From positions 1 to 64,000 of the forward strand of contig NZ_CANLVZ010000004.1 in the NCBI RefSeq assembly GCF_947494755.1: 64,000 nt of DNA, given 5' to 3'. Numbering within the stretch: the stretch's first letter is position 1; each line of letters starts with the position of its first letter. A program made the position numbers and the translations under genes. Source of the DNA: an uncultured Tateyamaria sp. (lineage in GTDB: Bacteria; Pseudomonadota; Alphaproteobacteria; Rhodobacterales; Rhodobacteraceae). Below are positions 61,433 through 64,000 of the stretch, in pieces. The notes beneath the pieces were generated by a model that saw only the letters and a list, made by a program, of their open reading frames with translations, was not told where the DNA came from and did not search any database.

Positions 61433-61879
61433 TTACGCTTTGCGTACGTGCCAGCCCACGGTCATGGCCACCACCGTGTCACCCTCGGCGTCACGAATAT
61501 CGACGTTGATGTCAAAGGCGACCTTGCCTTCGGCTTCGAACTCTTTGAGCACATCCGCGCCGGGGCGGTCCGTCTTGGCGTGCGCCTCAAGTCGCCCTTT
61601 GGCAATCTTCACATATGAAATCGTCGCACCCGAGGCGACGGGGCGGGCCTGAAAGATCATCGGCCCGAACGTGCCGGCCAGTGCAGCCCCCGACGCGGCC
61701 TCGCCCAGAGTAAACATCGCACCTGCGTGCTGGCTTTGGATGTGGTTCGACGTCTCTTCGCGCTGATCCAGCGCCGTTATGCCGGTGCCATCGCCCACCT
61801 CAATCACTTCGACACCGACATAGTTGGCGAACGGCACGACTTTGCTCAATTGTGCGCGGATCATCTCATAGGGTGTCAT
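61433..61879 (-). CDS. DUF4442/hotdog thioesterase-like protein
   Basis: HIQSQHAGAMFTLGEAASGAAL. Confidence 0.8.
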   Translation of the reverse strand: MTPYEMIRAQLSKVVPFANYVGVEVIEVGDGTGITALDQREETSNHIQSQHAGAMFTLGEAASGAALAGTFGPMIFQARPVASGATISYVKIAKGRLEAHAKTDRPGADVLKEFEAEGKVAFDINVDIRDAEGDTVVAMTVGWHVRKA

Positions 61880-61962
61880 GGGGCGGGCTCCTTTTGTGGC
61901 TCAGGCCCCACTAAGATCGTCAGCCGCACCCGGCGCAAGTGTGCCGCTGCGGCACAAGGCGC

Positions 61963-63282
61963 TTAGCGTCCGATCACGATATCGGCGCGCAGGCCGCCCA
62001 ACTGTTCGCTCCGGCCCAGTCGCAGCACGCCACCATGGGCGCGCGCAATGTCGGTGGCAATGGCAAGGCCGAGGCCGACGCCGGACCCCTTGTCCTGATT
62101 GCGCGCACTGTCGAGCCGGGTGAACGGGCGCTGCGCATCTGCATAGTCATCTTCAGCAATGCCGGGGCCATCATCTTCAACCCGGAAGCGCAGGAACGTG
62201 TCGGTCAAAAGCACGGAAACTTCGGCGCGTGTCCCGTAGCGCACCGCATTGCTGACCAGATTGTCGAGCGCGCGGCGAATGGCCATCACCCGCAGCGGCA
62301 TCTCGCCAGCGCCTTCGCATTCGACCAGCGTGACAGGTTGCCCGCCGCGTTGCGCGTCCTCGACCAGCGTGCGCACCAGCGCGATCGGGTCAGTATCTTG
62401 TGGTTCGTCTTCGCTGTCGCCTTTGGCAAAGGACAGGAATGCGTCAATCATGCGCTGCATATCTTCCACATCCCGCTCCATCGGGATGCGCTCGTCGTCA
62501 TCCAGCATCGACAGGGACAGCTTCATGCGGGTCAGCGGGGTGCGCAGATCATGGCTGACCCCCGACAACATGAGCGTGCGGGTTTCGATCTGCCGTTCAA
62601 TCCGGTTGCGCATGTCGACAAAGGCGGCCCCTGCCGCGCGCAATTCGGTGGCACCCGACGGGGAATAGGGCATCACCCTGCCCCGGCCGAACGCATCCGC
62701 CGCACGCGCCAGCCGCTTGATCGGGCGCAACTGGTTGCGCAGAAAGATAAAGGCGATGAGGGTCACCAGCACGCTGAAGAACAACATATTTACGAACAAT
62801 TGGTGCGGTGCGGCGGCAGACACACGGCGGCGATCAAAACTCACCTCGACCGCGCCCATGGTCGTATCCAGCACCAGCCGCACCCGCCGGTCGTTCGAGA
62901 GGTCCACCACCTCAACCTCGGGCACCGCATTTCCAAGCCGGTCGGTGATCACGATGCCGGAAAAGTCATACCACGCGCGTTGATGCGGCTCGTCCAATGC
63001 CGACTCGCTGAGCGGCGTGACTGTCATGGCCAGCGGCGTGGCCACAGCCGCGCTCGTCTCCGTGATGTCCGAGCGGCGCGGTGCGCTTTCAATGCTGGCC
63101 AGAACCAGCCGCACCTCGCGCGCAGCCGCTTGCGACATTTGGTGTGAGACTTCCTCGAAATGCCGCTTTACAAACACGACCGAAACCACAAGCTGCACGA
63201 CCACAACCGGCAACAACAGGATAAGAGCGGCCCGGGCATAAATCCCGCGCGGCATGTAACGCTTGAGCCATTTGAACGACAT
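61963..63282 (-). CDS. Sensor histidine kinase (EnvZ-like)
   Basis: Two TMs, HAMP, GVSHDLRTPLTRMKLSLSML, KGSGVGLGLAIATDIARAHGG. Confidence 0.9.
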   Translation of the reverse strand: MSFKWLKRYMPRGIYARAALILLLPVVVVQLVVSVVFVKRHFEEVSHQMSQAAAREVRLVLASIESAPRRSDITETSAAVATPLAMTVTPLSESALDEPHQRAWYDFSGIVITDRLGNAVPEVEVVDLSNDRRVRLVLDTTMGAVEVSFDRRRVSAAAPHQLFVNMLFFSVLVTLIAFIFLRNQLRPIKRLARAADAFGRGRVMPYSPSGATELRAAGAAFVDMRNRIERQIETRTLMLSGVSHDLRTPLTRMKLSLSMLDDDERIPMERDVEDMQRMIDAFLSFAKGDSEDEPQDTDPIALVRTLVEDAQRGGQPVTLVECEGAGEMPLRVMAIRRALDNLVSNAVRYGTRAEVSVLLTDTFLRFRVEDDGPGIAEDDYADAQRPFTRLDSARNQDKGSGVGLGLAIATDIARAHGGVLRLGRSEQLGGLRADIVIGR

Positions 63283-63348
63283 GGGCGCGAACCTAGCGCC
63301 CCTGCTGGCGGGGCGAAAGACGCAAAGGTGAAAAGGGACGCACCGGAC

Positions 63349-64000
63349 ATGCAAGTTGATGTGTTTGATCCCGTTCCGGGCCAGGTCGAGCTGTTGGAGC
63401 CCGGCCTGTGCAGGATCGTGGCCCCCAATCCCTCACCAATGACCTATCGCGGCACCAACACCTATCTGGTGGGCGGGCGCGATCTGGCGGTCATCGACCC
63501 CGGACCAGATGATCCGACACATCTGGATGCCATCCTCACGGCTTGCGGGCCAGATGCGCGCATCACCCATATCGTGGTCACACACAGCCATCTGGATCAT
63601 GCCCCCCTCGCCGGGCGCCTTTCGCAAGCCACCGGCGCGCCGACCTACGGGTTCGGCCCCGCCTCCGCTGGCCGCAGCGCCGTCATGGAGCGCCTGGCCC
63701 AAACCGATCTGGTGGGCGGCGGCGAGGGCATCGACACCGCTTTTGTGCCGGATCACATCGTGGGCGACGGCGCGCAGATCATCGGCAGCGACTGGACGCT
63801 CGATATCATCCACACCCCCGGACATCTGGGCAATCACATCTGTCTGGGGCTTGGGGATGCGTGCCTGACGGCCGATCACGTCATGGGCTGGGCCAGTTCG
63901 CTGGTCTCGCCCCCGGACGGGGACCTGACGGATTTCATGGCCTCCTGCGATCATCTGAACAACTGGCGCGACTGGCGGGTGTTTTACCCGGGCCACGGCG
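63349..64000 (+). CDS. MBL-fold metallo-hydrolase (truncated by window edge)
   Basis: GTNTYLVGGRDLAVIDPGP, VVTHSHLDHAPLAG, HTPGHLGNHICLGL. Confidence 0.92.
   Translation, partial: MQVDVFDPVPGQVELLEPGLCRIVAPNPSPMTYRGTNTYLVGGRDLAVIDPGPDDPTHLDAILTACGPDARITHIVVTHSHLDHAPLAGRLSQATGAPTYGFGPASAGRSAVMERLAQTDLVGGGEGIDTAFVPDHIVGDGAQIIGSDWTLDIIHTPGHLGNHICLGLGDACLTADHVMGWASSLVSPPDGDLTDFMASCDHLNNWRDWRVFYPGHG

Noticed and set aside
61939-63147. 402-aa + strand ORF opposite histidine kinase
   Set aside because: Antisense shadow; kinase motifs on the minus strand are decisive
1-64000. CRISPR array or large tandem repeats
   Set aside because: No regularly spaced direct repeats seen by eye beyond the Pho heptamers

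Overview
High-GC alphaproteobacterial chromosome segment, probably Rhodobacteraceae (judged from gene content and order only). Two housekeeping blocks flank a large exopolysaccharide/surface-glycan locus. Left flank: inverse-autotransporter-like ORF, IS3-type remnant, GlxA/AraC regulator, class II DAHP synthase, PAS protein, YicC, Gmk, gamma-carbonic anhydrase, CHMI-like protein, PLP lyase, then phoR-pstSCAB-phoU-phoB with a clear three-heptamer Pho box. Centre (about 17.4-55.1 kb): UDP-sugar dehydrogenases, epimerases, a putative formylated-aminosugar operon, a CDP-sugar operon (RfbF, RfbG, RfbH-like, C-methyltransferase, SDR) bracketed by GtrA-, GT-C- and GtrB-like genes, many GT4 enzymes, a Wzc-like kinase with Tyr-rich tail, PL1-like lyase, Wzx-, Wzy- and Wza-like proteins, and an ATP-grasp/HAD pair. 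The locus ends in a sulfotransferase pseudogene and an IS30 fragment. Right flank: receiver protein, SufE, Rnd, PurN, PurM, porin, tRNA-CAU, thioesterase-like protein, EnvZ-like kinase, MBL hydrolase. The best candidate for something undescribed is the tightly packed 27.5-36.3 kb operon. It looks like a Gtr-type (Und-P carrier, periplasmic transfer) system dedicated to a CDP-linked C-methyl-branched deoxysugar. It includes a RfbH homologue that cannot carry the usual Fe-S cluster, and several lesions that could mean it is decaying. All family calls come from motif reading; no database search was run.
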